This document shows positions 44,637-53,769 of a stretch of DNA of 64,000 nt, piece by piece. The number at the start of each line of letters is the position of its first letter. The stretch's first letter is position 1. The notes under the pieces are model-generated. The model did not search any database. It worked only from the letters and a program-made list of their open reading frames with translations, and was not told where the DNA came from. The position numbers were made by a program, and so were the translations under genes. Source of the stretch: UBA2784 sp964494625 (GTDB taxonomy: Bacteria > Pseudomonadota > Alphaproteobacteria > Micropepsales > Micropepsaceae); NCBI GenBank assembly GCA_964494625.1, contig CAZBRT010000003.1:310001-374000 (forward strand), given 5' to 3'.

Positions 44637-45131
44637 GTGGGCCCCATTGTTTCCCTGATCGTCGCGCGCGCTGAGAACGGCGTCATCGGTGCCGACGGCA
44701 AATTGCCCTGGCGCATTCCATCCGACATGAAATGGTTCAAGGCGCAGACTCTGGGCAAGCCCGTCATCATGGGGCGCAAGACATGGGAGTCGCTGCCCAA
44801 ACGCCCGTTGCCCGAGCGGCGCAATATCGTCGTCTCGCGCAATACGGCTTTTCGCGCGGAAGGCGCTGAGATGGCGGCATCGCTGGGCGCAGCACTTCAT
44901 CTGTGTGCAGGCGCCGAAGAGGTGATGGTGATCGGTGGTGCTGAAATCTATGCGCTGGCCTTGCCGCTGGCCTCGCGTATTTACCTGACGCGCGTACATG
45001 CATCGCCCGAGGGCGACGCGCATCTGCCGGAGTTTTCGTCTGCGCAGTGGCGCGCGATTTCGTGCGAGCGCCATGCGGCAGAGGGCGGGGCGCCGGCATT
45101 CGATTTTGTCATCCTGGAACGCAAGGAGTGA
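44637..45131 (+). CDS. folA: Dihydrofolate reductase
   Basis: Reduces dihydrofolate using NADPH; 164 residues from a GTG start. ARAENGVIGADGKLPWRIPS contains the substrate loop Trp, DMKWFKAQTLGKPVIMGRKT the Asp and NADPH contacts, and VMVIGGAEIYALAL the nucleotide-binding glycine pair. It follows thyA by 3 bp and precedes the SMP-30 gene by 4 bp, so all three are likely one transcript. Confidence 0.97.
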   Translation: MGPIVSLIVARAENGVIGADGKLPWRIPSDMKWFKAQTLGKPVIMGRKTWESLPKRPLPERRNIVVSRNTAFRAEGAEMAASLGAALHLCAGAEEVMVIGGAEIYALALPLASRIYLTRVHASPEGDAHLPEFSSAQWRAISCERHAAEGGAPAFDFVILERKE

Positions 45132-45135
45132 ACCG

Positions 45136-46056
45136 ATGGCCATACGCGAGATCGCCAGCGGCCTGAAATTTCCCGAAGGTCCCGTCGTGATGGCGGACGG
45201 TTCCGTCATCGTGGTCGAGATTGCGGCGGGGCAGGTCACGCGCATCAATCCCAAGGGCAAGAAGCACGTTATCGCAACAACCGGCGGTGGACCCAATGGC
45301 GCCGCCATCGGTCCTGATGGCGCTCTCTATGTCTGCAACAATGGCGGCTTTGAGTGGCACAAGGTCGGCGGGCTTCTGATCCCCGGCCACAAGCCTGCAG
45401 ACTATTCCGGCGGGCGCATCGAGCGCATCGATCTTTCAACCGGCAAGATCGAGCTTCTCTATACGCATTGTGATGGCAGGCCGTTGCGCGGGCCGAACGA
45501 TCTCGTGTTCGACACCAAAGGCGGCTTCTGGTTTTCAGATCACGCCAAATCCACCCATGACCATCGTGAGTGGGGCGCGCTTTACTATGCAAAGGCGGAT
45601 GGCTCGCATATCTCGACGCAGATCCACCAGATCATGGCGCCGAACGGCGTCGGGCTCTCGCCGGACGAAAAGACGGTCTATTACGCGGAAACGCTCTCGG
45701 GCCGCCTCTACGGGGCCAAGATCGCCAAGCCGGGCCAGTTGGCCGCCAATGCCGGGCTGGTGCCGGGGGGTGCCTATATCGGCCAGCCGACGGGCCGGAA
45801 AATGTTCGACAGTCTGGCCGTCCAGGAAAATGGCGATGTGTGCGTTGCAACGTTGCTGGAAGCGGGTATCTCGACCATTTCACCCAAGGGAAAAGTGACT
45901 TTCACCGATCTCAAGCGCTTCAAGGATCCCTTGGTCACCAATATCGCCTTTGGCGGCAAGGGGATGAAGACCGCCTACATCACCCTTTCCTGCACCGGCA
46001 AATTGGTCGCCATGGACTGGCCCAAAGCCGGCTTGCCTCTCGCATATGCAGCATGA
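45136..46056 (+). CDS. SMP-30/gluconolactonase family protein
   Basis: 306-residue six-bladed propeller hydrolase. The metal ligands expected for the family are visible: Glu in KFPEGPV, Asn in RGPNDLVFD, Asn in MAPNGVGLSPD and Asp in KMFDSLAVQENGDV. Members hydrolyse sugar lactones or related esters; the substrate cannot be named. The ATG at 45136 has AAGGAG 7 nt upstream within the end of folA, linking it to thyA-folA without an obvious functional connection. Confidence 0.92.
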   Translation: MAIREIASGLKFPEGPVVMADGSVIVVEIAAGQVTRINPKGKKHVIATTGGGPNGAAIGPDGALYVCNNGGFEWHKVGGLLIPGHKPADYSGGRIERIDLSTGKIELLYTHCDGRPLRGPNDLVFDTKGGFWFSDHAKSTHDHREWGALYYAKADGSHISTQIHQIMAPNGVGLSPDEKTVYYAETLSGRLYGAKIAKPGQLAANAGLVPGGAYIGQPTGRKMFDSLAVQENGDVCVATLLEAGISTISPKGKVTFTDLKRFKDPLVTNIAFGGKGMKTAYITLSCTGKLVAMDWPKAGLPLAYAA

Positions 46057-46207
46057 GGCTGAACGGCGGGTGAACGGTTGCTGACGACAGGGTCGCCGTT
46101 ACGGCATCCCTTTTCCCGCGGTCACGAATTCGTTACACACGCTCGCTCCGCACGACTCGCGCCGCGGGTCTATGGGGGGAGCTTTCAATCTGGGAAGGAC
46201 ACGCAGA

Positions 46208-46573
46208 ATGCGTAAGTTTGTTGGCGCGCTTGCCGCGACCATGATGTTTGCCGGTGTCGCCGCGGCGACGGATGATCCGATGGCCGTTGCCTATGGCAAC
46301 ACCGTCACGATCACCAATGCTGCCGGTGAAGTCTCGACGATGCTGATCGACGCGGACAACACCTATTCGGTGACGAACGCCGCCGGTGAAGTCCACAAGG
46401 GCACCTGGTCGGTTGCGGATGGCCAGACCTGCTTCACGCAGACCGAGCCCGCGCCGCCCGCCGAATACAAGCCCGCCTGCAGCGCGACGGAAACGCACGC
46501 CGTTGGCGACACGTGGACGTCAGGCGAAGGCGACGCGATGGTCACCATCACGATCGTTGAAGGCCGCATGTAA
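46208..46573 (+). CDS. Small secreted protein of unknown function
   Basis: 121 residues with a signal peptide (MRKFVGALAATMMFAGVAAA) and a mature domain of about 100 residues that contains two cysteines (QTCFTQ and PACSAT). Internal repeats around TNAAGEV occur twice. GTWSVADGQTCFTQTEPAPP has the look of a small periplasmic beta-barrel family I have seen in alphaproteobacteria but cannot name. It stands alone between the SMP-30 gene and convergent mrp. Confidence 0.75.
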   Translation: MRKFVGALAATMMFAGVAAATDDPMAVAYGNTVTITNAAGEVSTMLIDADNTYSVTNAAGEVHKGTWSVADGQTCFTQTEPAPPAEYKPACSATETHAVGDTWTSGEGDAMVTITIVEGRM

Positions 46574-46601
46574 TCGCGAAGACTTCAGTCTTCGATGATG
46601 A

Positions 46602-47783
46602 TCAGTCTTCGATAATGATGCGGGGGGCGGGGCGCGATGCACCGCCCCCTTCTTCTTTCAGACGGGCTTCTTTCAGATGGGCTGCAATCTGGCCCGCCAA
46701 TGCGAGGAACGCAGCCGCCTGACGGCTCTGCGGCGCGGCGACCACAATCGGCGTTCCGGCGTCTGACGTTTCGCGGATCACCAGGTCCAGCGGAATTTCG
46801 CCCAGAAAGGCGCAGCCTAGTTCTGCCGCTGTCCGGCGCGCGCCGCCATGGCCGAAAATATGCGCCTCATGTCCGCATGCGGGACAGACCCAGGTGCTCA
46901 TGTTTTCGACAATGCCGATCACCGGCACGGCGGTCTTGCGGAACATCGCGAGCCCCTTGCGGGCGTCGATCAGCGCGATGTCCTGCGGGGTCGAGACAAT
47001 CACGGCGCCTTTCAGGGGCACGCGCTGGGCCATCGTCAGCTGCGCGTCACCCGTGCCGGGCGGCATGTCCACGACAAGCACATCAAGTTCACCCCAATTC
47101 ACGTCGTTGAGCATCTGGGTCAGCGCACTCATCACCATCGGCCCGCGCCAGATCATGGGCACATCCACATCGACCAGCATGCCGATCGACATGGCCTTGA
47201 TGCCGTGGCGCGCGATGGGTTCGAGCTTCTTTCCGTCCAGTGATTGCGGCTTTTCCTTTATGGCCAGAAGATGCGGCACGGATGGCCCGTAAATGTCGGC
47301 ATCCAGCAATCCGGTCGCCAACCCCAGCGCTGACAGCCCCAGCGCCAGATTGACCGCGACCGTTGACTTGCCGACGCCACCCTTGCCGCTCGCCACCGCG
47401 ATGATCGCCTTGATGCCGGGAATTGCCAGTGTCTGGGTGGCGCGCGGCGCCGTTTCCGCCATGAGTGCCGCACTCACACCGGCGCGCTTGGGTGTCACGG
47501 CGGCACCTTCGATCCGCACTTCGTTGCCGCGATGCGCGGTCAGGATGGCGGTTGCGCCGAGGACGCCCTTTACCCTCGACGCCGCCTCCTGGCAGGCAAG
47601 ACGCAAGGGTTCAGCAAGCTTTGCCGCGCTCGCTGGAATGGCCAGCGAGAAGTAGACATGGCCATTGCGCTCGGTCAGGTCCTGCACCATGCCTGACGTG
47701 ACCACATCGATGCCACCCGGCCCTTCAATGCCCGACAGGGCACGCCGCACCGAATCAATCAGGTCTTTTCTGCCCGCCGCCAT
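46602..47783 (-). CDS. mrp: Mrp/NBP35 family iron-sulfur carrier ATPase
   Basis: 393 residues. An N-terminal FeS-assembly (DUF59/MIP18) domain precedes a P-loop ATPase with the deviant Walker A ASGKGGVGKST and the switch DMPPGTGDAQL. The CxxC pair in STWVCPACGHEAHIFG carries the bridging 4Fe-4S cluster in ApbC/Nbp35 homologues. The start is set at the ATG at 47783, which has AAGGA 6 nt upstream; ATGs at 47810 and 47789 are less well placed. Confidence 0.95.
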   Translation of the reverse strand: MAAGRKDLIDSVRRALSGIEGPGGIDVVTSGMVQDLTERNGHVYFSLAIPASAAKLAEPLRLACQEAASRVKGVLGATAILTAHRGNEVRIEGAAVTPKRAGVSAALMAETAPRATQTLAIPGIKAIIAVASGKGGVGKSTVAVNLALGLSALGLATGLLDADIYGPSVPHLLAIKEKPQSLDGKKLEPIARHGIKAMSIGMLVDVDVPMIWRGPMVMSALTQMLNDVNWGELDVLVVDMPPGTGDAQLTMAQRVPLKGAVIVSTPQDIALIDARKGLAMFRKTAVPVIGIVENMSTWVCPACGHEAHIFGHGGARRTAAELGCAFLGEIPLDLVIRETSDAGTPIVVAAPQSRQAAAFLALAGQIAAHLKEARLKEEGGGASRPAPRIIIED

Positions 47784-48038
47784 GCGCATTCCTTTATCCG
47801 GTGCCTGCATCAGTTACTGGGGCACCCTGCTTGATTTCAGGCTGTTTACGCCCACATGAGGCCCACACGGAGGCGTCATGCGCGAGGCTTGCTTGCAGCG
47901 CGGGAAAAATTCAAGCACAACCCGCGCAACCGGCTCGTGCAGTGATCGTCGCGGCGAGAGAATGATCGGGAATTGTGCATTGCCGGGGCGTTGTTTCCGG
48001 ACCTTTTGGAAATAGTTGCGCTGACAAACGAGGAAACG

Positions 48039-49163
48039 ATGCCTTGGGAAAACAAGTCGGGCGGTGATGGCGGACGCGGTCCGTGGGGGCAAGGTCCCGG
48101 CGGTGGCGGCAATCGCGGCGGCGGCAATGGTGGTGGCCCCCAGCCGCCTGACCTTGAGGAACTGCTCAAGCGCGGCCAGGCACGCCTCAGGCAGGCCATT
48201 CCGAGCGGATCGCTTGGACCATTGGGCGTGGTCGTTGCTTTGGCGATCCTCATCTTCGGCTGGCTTCTGACCGGGCTCTACCGCGTGGAAGCCGACGAGC
48301 AGGGCGTTGTCAGGCGTTTTGGCGCGTTTACGGCGCTGACGACGCCGGGCCTGAATTATCATCTGCCCTGGCCGATCGAGTCGGCAGAGGTCGTGCGCGT
48401 GACCCGCGAGAACCAGATCAGCGTCGGCTTTACGACGTCGACCGAGGGCGTCAACAACCGCAATGTGCCGGATGAGAGCCTGATGCTGACCGGCGACGAG
48501 AACATCGTCGATATCGAATTTACGGTCGTGTGGCAGATCAAGGATGCGGCCGCATTCCTGTTCAATGTGCAGGGCGTGGAAGAGACCATCAAGGCCATCG
48601 CCGAAAGCGCGATGCGCGAGGTCGTTGGCCGGAACCTCAACCAGAAGATCCTGACCGAAGACCGCGGCCGCGTGCAGGATGAGACCCGCACGCTGATGCA
48701 GACGACGCTGGATGCCTATGGCGCCGGCGTCATCATCAACCGCGTGCAGCTCCAGCGTGTTGATCCGCCGCGCGAAGTGATCGAGGCGTTCCGCGAAGTG
48801 CAGGCCGCGCGTGCCGACCAGGAGAAGGCGCGCAACGAAGCCGAGACCTATGCGAACAAGCTCGTACCGGAAGCGCGTGGCCAGGCGATGCAGATCATGC
48901 AGGACGCCGAAGGCTACAAGGCTGAAGTGATCGCGCGCGCGCAGGGCGAAGCTTCGCGCTTCCTTGCAGTGCTGGCACAATATGAACTCGCGCGCGACGT
49001 TACGCGCGAGCGCATCTTCCTTGAAACGATGGAGCGCGTGCTTGGCGCTGCCAACAAGGTGATCATCGACGGCGGTGGGGCGGGGGTTCTCCCCTACTTG
49101 CCGCTTGATGGCCTGCGAACGCCGCCTTCCGGCGGCACCACCACGACAGGAGGGAACCGCTGA
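48039..49163 (+). CDS. hflK: FtsH protease modulator HflK
   Basis: SPFH/prohibitin-domain membrane protein, 374 residues. A Gly/Asn-rich N-terminus (GGDGGRGPWGQGPGGGG) and a membrane helix (LGVVVALAILIFGWLLTGLY) precede a periplasmic SPFH domain with VEADEQGVVRRFGAF and PGLNYHLPWPIE and a helical C-terminus. HflKC rings surround FtsH and limit its access to membrane substrates. Its stop overlaps the hflC start. RBS AGGAAA at 48031. Confidence 0.96.
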   Translation: MPWENKSGGDGGRGPWGQGPGGGGNRGGGNGGGPQPPDLEELLKRGQARLRQAIPSGSLGPLGVVVALAILIFGWLLTGLYRVEADEQGVVRRFGAFTALTTPGLNYHLPWPIESAEVVRVTRENQISVGFTTSTEGVNNRNVPDESLMLTGDENIVDIEFTVVWQIKDAAAFLFNVQGVEETIKAIAESAMREVVGRNLNQKILTEDRGRVQDETRTLMQTTLDAYGAGVIINRVQLQRVDPPREVIEAFREVQAARADQEKARNEAETYANKLVPEARGQAMQIMQDAEGYKAEVIARAQGEASRFLAVLAQYELARDVTRERIFLETMERVLGAANKVIIDGGGAGVLPYLPLDGLRTPPSGGTTTTGGNR

Positions 49164-50035
49164 TGCGTCTCCTTGCCATCATTCTCGGCGCCGTCGTCGT
49201 GACCGCCATCGTCGTCTGGAACACCGTCTTCTTCACGGTTGACCAGACCCAGCAGGCCCTCATTGTCGAGTTCGGTGAACCGCAACGCGTGGTCAACGAA
49301 CCAGGTCTGGGTGCCAAGTTCCCGTTAATCCAGGATGTCGTCTATTTCGACAAGCGTATCCTTGACCTCAATGCGCCGACCGAAGAAGTCACCTCGTCAG
49401 ACCAGAAGCGCCTCGTGGTCGATGCCTTTGCGCGTTACCGCATCAATGATCCCCTGTTGTTCTACCAGTCGGTCGGCAGCATCGGGATCGCCAACAACCG
49501 CCTTGCCGCGATCCTGAATTCGTCGCTGCGCAGCGTGCTTGCGAGCCAGCCCTTCCAGGCCATGCTGTCCGCTCGGCGGGCGGAGTTGATGACCCGCATC
49601 CGCGACCTCGTGAACCGTGAGGCCAAGGTGCTTGGTATTGAAGTGGTTGATGTGCGTATCCGCCGTGCCGATCTTCCGGAAGCCAACAGCCAGGCGATCT
49701 ATGGCCGGATGCGCACGGAACGTCAGCGCGAGGCCGCAGACTTCCGCGCGCAGGGCTCGGAAATCGCGCAAGGTATCCGCAGCCGTGCCGATCGTGACCG
49801 GACGGTCATTCTGGCCGAGGCTGAACGCGACGCCGCCATCCTGCGCGGCGAAGGCGACGGCGAAGCCTCCCGCCTCTATGCCGAGGCCTATGGCCGCGAC
49901 CCGGAATTCTTCGAGTTCTACCGGTCAATGCGGGCCTATGAGACAGCGATGGCGCCGTCCACGACGACACTTGTCATCGATCCCTCGGGCGAATTCTTCA
50001 AATATCTCAAGCTTGGGCCAACCGGCCGACGTTAG
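49163..50035 (+). CDS. hflC: FtsH protease modulator HflC
   Basis: 290-residue partner of HflK. An N-terminal helix (LLAIILGAVVVTAIVVWNTV) is followed by an SPFH domain (TVDQTQQALIVEFGEPQRVV) and long helices with QREAADFRAQGSEIAQGIRS. The start overlaps the hflK stop. A strong hairpin at 50098-50122 probably ends the hflKC transcript. Confidence 0.96.
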   Translation: MRLLAIILGAVVVTAIVVWNTVFFTVDQTQQALIVEFGEPQRVVNEPGLGAKFPLIQDVVYFDKRILDLNAPTEEVTSSDQKRLVVDAFARYRINDPLLFYQSVGSIGIANNRLAAILNSSLRSVLASQPFQAMLSARRAELMTRIRDLVNREAKVLGIEVVDVRIRRADLPEANSQAIYGRMRTERQREAADFRAQGSEIAQGIRSRADRDRTVILAEAERDAAILRGEGDGEASRLYAEAYGRDPEFFEFYRSMRAYETAMAPSTTTLVIDPSGEFFKYLKLGPTGRR

Positions 50036-50097
50036 ATCACCTCCGTCGTTCAGGGGGCGTTTACCCTGATCGCGCAGACTTGAACCCCGTAACAGGA

Positions 50098-50133
50098 GCC
50101 CGGCCCCGAACAGCGGCCGGGCCCCTTGCTTTT
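50098..50133 (+). terminator. Rho-independent terminator after hflKC
   Basis: GCCCGGCC (50098-50105), a 9-nt loop, GGCCGGGC (50115-50122), then CCCTTGCTTTT. A second perfect stem, GCTTTTGC / GCAAAAGC, follows immediately. Confidence 0.7.
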
Positions 50134-50226
50134 GCCGCGCCGCAAAAGCATCACAATTGGCGATTGTCTATGTGGCATGACATTGGTGCGCGTGAGCCAT
50201 TACGCCCGAAGGAGCAAGTGACGACG

Positions 50227-51729
50227 ATGTTGACGCGGATGAACGGCGGGTTGGGCCGCATGATGCGGATGGCAGTTCCGGCGGCGATGATCGTGCTCGG
50301 CTTGGCCATACCGCCTGCCGATGCGCGTGGCGCACCGGACAGTTTTGCCGACCTGGCCGAGCGCCTGGCACCAGCTGTCGTCAATATCGCGACCAGCCAG
50401 CGCGTAGAAAACCCCTATGGCGAGCAACCGCAATTGCCGCCGGGCTCGCCCTTCGAGGACCTGTTCCGCGACTATTTCGGTGACGGCAACAGCCGCGTGA
50501 CCTCGCTTGGCTCGGGCTTTGTGATTGATCCGTCGGGCGTAATCGTCACCAACAATCATGTCATCGCCGACGCCGACGAAATCCTTGTGACGTTTCCGGA
50601 CGGCACGAGCCTGCCTGCAACGCTGGTCGGCAAGGACGAAAAGACCGACATCGCCGTCCTGCGCGTCCAGCCGACGACACCCTTGGCATCCGTTTCATTC
50701 GGCAATTCGGATTCCGCGCGCACGGGCGACTGGGTGATGGCCATCGGCAATCCCTTCGGGCTTGGCGGCTCGGTCTCGGCCGGCATCATCTCGGCGCGCA
50801 ACCGCGACATCAGCGCAGGGCCTTATGACGATTTCATCCAGACGGATGCGGCCATCAACCGTGGCAACTCGGGTGGCCCCCTGTTCGACATGGACGGCAA
50901 TGTGATCGGCGTAAACACCGCGATCATTTCGCCGACGGGCGGTTCCATCGGCATCGGCTTTTCGGTGCCCTCGAACCTTGTGAACGGTGTTGTCCAGCAG
51001 CTTCTCCAGTTTGGCGAGACACGCCGCGGCTGGATCGGCGTGCGCATCCAGTCGGTCACGTCCGAGATTGCCGAGAGCCTTGGCCTTGACCGCGCCCGCG
51101 GCGCGCTTCTGGGCGAAATCACGCCGGATGGTCCGGCGGCGCGCGCAGGCCTTCAGGTCGGCGATGTGGTCCTGAGCTTTGACGGCAAGCCGGTCGATGA
51201 CATGCGGGCACTCCCGCGCATCGTTGCCGAGACCGAGATCGGCCGCACGGTGCCGCTGGAATATTTCCGCAACGGCGCGGTCAACTCGACCGAGATCACG
51301 CTGGGGCGTCTTGAGGAATACGAGGCATCGATTGCCGGGTCCGCGCCGGGCGTCAACAATGTTCCCACCCCCAACAACGGCACGGCGCCTGTTGGTCCCG
51401 GCACGACAAATGTTGTGCCGACCGCTTTGGGCCTTGGTCTTGCGGTCATAACGGACGAGCTGCGCCAGCGTTTCGGCATTGCGGCCGGCATCGATGGTGT
51501 CGTGGTCGTCGAAATCCAGAACAATACGCCGGCGGCGATTGCGGCATCCGAAGGCCGCGTGCGCGCGGGCGACGTGATTGTCGAAGTGGCACAGGAACAG
51601 GTGCGCAGCCCGGAGGACGTGATTGCCAAGGTGCAGAACGTCATCAACGCCAATGGCCGCGTTGTTTTGTTCCTGCTCAACCGCGGTGGTGAATTGAGCT
51701 TTGTCCCGATCCGCGTCGATCAGGGTTGA
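50227..51729 (+). CDS. Do-type periplasmic serine protease (DegQ/DegP family)
   Basis: About 500 residues. A signal segment (MRMAVPAAMIVLGLAIPPAD) precedes a trypsin-like domain with His in VTNNHVIAD, Asp in KTDIAVLRV and Ser in NRGNSGGPLFD, a complete triad. Two PDZ domains follow (the first around GWIGVRIQSV, the second around LGLAVITDELRQRF). These proteases degrade or chaperone misfolded envelope proteins. A GTG at 50218, three codons upstream and nearer to AAGGAG, could be the true start. It sits downstream of hflKC, as often in proteobacteria. Confidence 0.94.
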   Translation: MLTRMNGGLGRMMRMAVPAAMIVLGLAIPPADARGAPDSFADLAERLAPAVVNIATSQRVENPYGEQPQLPPGSPFEDLFRDYFGDGNSRVTSLGSGFVIDPSGVIVTNNHVIADADEILVTFPDGTSLPATLVGKDEKTDIAVLRVQPTTPLASVSFGNSDSARTGDWVMAIGNPFGLGGSVSAGIISARNRDISAGPYDDFIQTDAAINRGNSGGPLFDMDGNVIGVNTAIISPTGGSIGIGFSVPSNLVNGVVQQLLQFGETRRGWIGVRIQSVTSEIAESLGLDRARGALLGEITPDGPAARAGLQVGDVVLSFDGKPVDDMRALPRIVAETEIGRTVPLEYFRNGAVNSTEITLGRLEEYEASIAGSAPGVNNVPTPNNGTAPVGPGTTNVVPTALGLGLAVITDELRQRFGIAAGIDGVVVVEIQNNTPAAIAASEGRVRAGDVIVEVAQEQVRSPEDVIAKVQNVINANGRVVLFLLNRGGELSFVPIRVDQG

Positions 51730-51732
51730 GCT

Positions 51733-52602
51733 TCAGACCGCCGCGAATTCGCCGGCGCGATAGCCCTGGAAATAGAGGGCGGCGGTCAGGTCCGTGAAGC
51801 GGATCGCGGCCGCCGCCTTTTCTTCAAGCACAGGCTTGGCCTTGTAGGCGATGCCGAGCCCGGCTGCCTCGATCATCGCCAGGTCATTGGCGCCGTCACC
51901 CAGCGCCAGCGTATCGACGAGCGCGATCCCGTGGCCTTGCGCCAGCGACATGAGCGTTGCGCGTTTGGCCTCGCGGCCCAGGATCGGCTCCTGCACCTTG
52001 CCGGTGAGGCCTGCGCCATCATCCAGGAGCACATTGGCGAAGTTCAGCTGAAACCCCGCGTCGTTGGCAACGCGTGAAGTGAAAAAAGTGAACCCACCCG
52101 AAACCAGCGCGGTCACCGCGCCGTGGGCTGCCATCGTGCGCACAAGGGTTGCAGCGCCGGGATTGATGCGCACGCGCTCTGCAAAAACGCGGGCGAGCTT
52201 TTCGACCGGAAAGCCCTTGAGCAGCGCCACGCGCTGGCGCAGCGCATCCTCAAAGACGAGTTCGCCGCGCATGGCGCGTTCGGTGATGCCTGCAATCTCT
52301 GACTTCACGCCGGCAAAGTCGGCGATCTCGTCGATGCACTCGCAGCCGATGATGGTCGAATCCATGTCGGCCACGAGCAATCGCTTGCGCTGATGCGCGG
52401 CCGGCAGGATGGCGGCGTCGATGCGATGGGCGCGGGCAAATGCGTCCACACCGGTCTTTTCGGCAACCGGAAATGCGGCGGCGAGCCCCGGTGCCAACCA
52501 CGAAATGTTGCCGCCCTGCCAATCGGCGTGCGCTTGCGCGACGACGCTTTCAGAAAGGCCGCGCTCAAAGCGGTTGCCCACAAGGGTTGCGATGTATTTC
52601 AT
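51733..52602 (-). CDS. serB: Phosphoserine phosphatase
   Basis: Last step of serine synthesis; 289 residues. An N-terminal regulatory-type segment leads to a HAD phosphatase with the catalytic motif LLVADMDSTIIGCECIDEIA, the motif II Ser in ALVSGGFTFF, and the motif III/IV region ALGDGANDLAMI. It ends 3 bp from the convergent Deg protease gene. Its start lies only 27 bp from that of divergent miaA, so their promoters must overlap. Confidence 0.96.
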   Translation of the reverse strand: MKYIATLVGNRFERGLSESVVAQAHADWQGGNISWLAPGLAAAFPVAEKTGVDAFARAHRIDAAILPAAHQRKRLLVADMDSTIIGCECIDEIADFAGVKSEIAGITERAMRGELVFEDALRQRVALLKGFPVEKLARVFAERVRINPGAATLVRTMAAHGAVTALVSGGFTFFTSRVANDAGFQLNFANVLLDDGAGLTGKVQEPILGREAKRATLMSLAQGHGIALVDTLALGDGANDLAMIEAAGLGIAYKAKPVLEEKAAAAIRFTDLTAALYFQGYRAGEFAAV

Positions 52603-52629
52603 GAGGCGGCGAACCAGAGGCGGCGTGAT

Positions 52630-53577
52630 TTGAGCGGCGGCAAGAACATCGTGCTTATTGCAGGGCCAACGGCCAGCGGCAAGTCAGCCGCGGCGCTGGC
52701 GCTTGCGCGCGCGCATGACGGCGTCATCGTCAATGCGGATTCGATGCAGGTCTATGCCGAGCTTTCGATCCTGACGGCGCGGCCGGGGCATGACGACCTT
52801 TCTGCCGCCGAGCATCTTCTCTATGGCACTATCAGCGCGGCGCAGCCCTTTTCGGCAGCGCAATGGGCGGCGGCTGCGGTTTCAGCCATCGCATCCGCTC
52901 ATGCGCGGGGCAAGCTTGCGATCGTCGTGGGCGGCACGGGTCTTTATTTTCACGTGCTGATGCATGGGCTGTCGCCCGTGCCGCCGGTGCCCGACGATGT
53001 GCGCAAGGCCGCGCGCCAGTTGCGGGTGGAACTGGGCGCCGAACGCTTCTTTGCAGCACTTGAGGCCGTTGATCGCGAAGCTGCCACGCGTCTCAACCCC
53101 AACGATACGCAGCGTGTAGTGCGCGCCTATGAAGTGGCCAAGGGCACCGGCAAGCCGCTTTCCGAGTGGCAAAAGGTGAAGGGCACGCCCCTGATCGCGC
53201 TTGGCGATGCCGTCGCCATCGTGGTTGCGCGGGAACGCGGCGACCTCAATGACAGCATCAATGCGCGCTTCGATGTGATGATGGAGGCAGGGGCGATGGA
53301 CGAAGTTTTGGCGTTTCGCGCGCTGCCGCCCCGGCCTGAATGGCCTGCCACGCGGGCGCTCGGGGTTCGGCCGCTCCTTGCCCATCTCGACGGTGAATTG
53401 ACGCTGCTTGAGGCTGTGGAGAGGGCCAAGGCCGAGACCCGAGCCTATGCCAAGCGGCAGGCCACCTGGTTCAGGCACCAGATGCCCGGCTGGCATCGTG
53501 TCAGTGGCGAGGGTGCGGGGGCGGGGGTGGTCGAGCCCGTCCTTCGGTTGTTCTCGCAGATGCGAAATGAGACTTGA
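52630..53577 (+). CDS. miaA: tRNA dimethylallyltransferase
   Basis: Adds the dimethylallyl group to A37 of tRNAs reading U-starting codons; about 315 residues. P-loop AGPTASGKSAAAL, the DSMQVYAELSILTARP segment and VGGTGLYFHVLMHGL are clear. No suitable ATG is in frame; a TTG at 52630 gives the normal N-terminus SGGKNIVLIAGPTASGKS. It is divergent from serB. Confidence 0.93.
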   Translation: MSGGKNIVLIAGPTASGKSAAALALARAHDGVIVNADSMQVYAELSILTARPGHDDLSAAEHLLYGTISAAQPFSAAQWAAAAVSAIASAHARGKLAIVVGGTGLYFHVLMHGLSPVPPVPDDVRKAARQLRVELGAERFFAALEAVDREAATRLNPNDTQRVVRAYEVAKGTGKPLSEWQKVKGTPLIALGDAVAIVVARERGDLNDSINARFDVMMEAGAMDEVLAFRALPPRPEWPATRALGVRPLLAHLDGELTLLEAVERAKAETRAYAKRQATWFRHQMPGWHRVSGEGAGAGVVEPVLRLFSQMRNET

Positions 53578-53609
53578 CAGGATTCCGTCAATCTGGTCCA
53601 TTTGGCGAA

Positions 53610-53684
53610 ATGTTATTCCAACCCGGTGATGTTGTGAGAAACGTTGTGATTCTTGTAGGTTGCGCCGTCCGAACCAGCCCCTGA
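53610..53684 (+). CDS. Putative ilvB leader peptide
   Basis: 24-codon frame from ATG at 53610 to TGA at 53682. It encodes a central DVVRNVVILVG, with the consecutive codons GTT GTG ATT CTT GTA (53643-53657) for Val, Val, Ile, Leu, Val, preceded by another GTT GTG. Regulatory codons for exactly the end products of the pathway, located 86 bp before ilvB and followed by a terminator hairpin, are what an attenuation leader requires. The ribosome-binding site is weak, and translation is not shown. Confidence 0.7.
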   Translation: MLFQPGDVVRNVVILVGCAVRTSP

Positions 53685-53738
53685 CGGGGACAGGTCGAGG
53701 ACGGCGTTTGAGCGGGGCCCTTTGGCCCCTTTTCTTTT
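53663..53738 (+). terminator. ilvB attenuator (competing hairpins and terminator)
   Basis: The terminator is GGGGCC (53714-53719), loop CTTT, GGCCCC (53724-53729) and TTTTCTTTT. Upstream, CGCCGTCC (53663-53670, inside the leader frame) pairs with GGACGGCG (53699-53706). GCCCC (53677-53681), just before the leader stop, could pair with GGGGC of the terminator (53714-53718) as an antiterminator. A ribosome stalled on the Val/Ile/Leu codons would leave the antiterminator free. One that reaches the stop would cover it and let the terminator form. Confidence 0.7.
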
Positions 53739-53769
53739 GGCGAGACGGCAAGAGCAGAACAGGCGTGCC

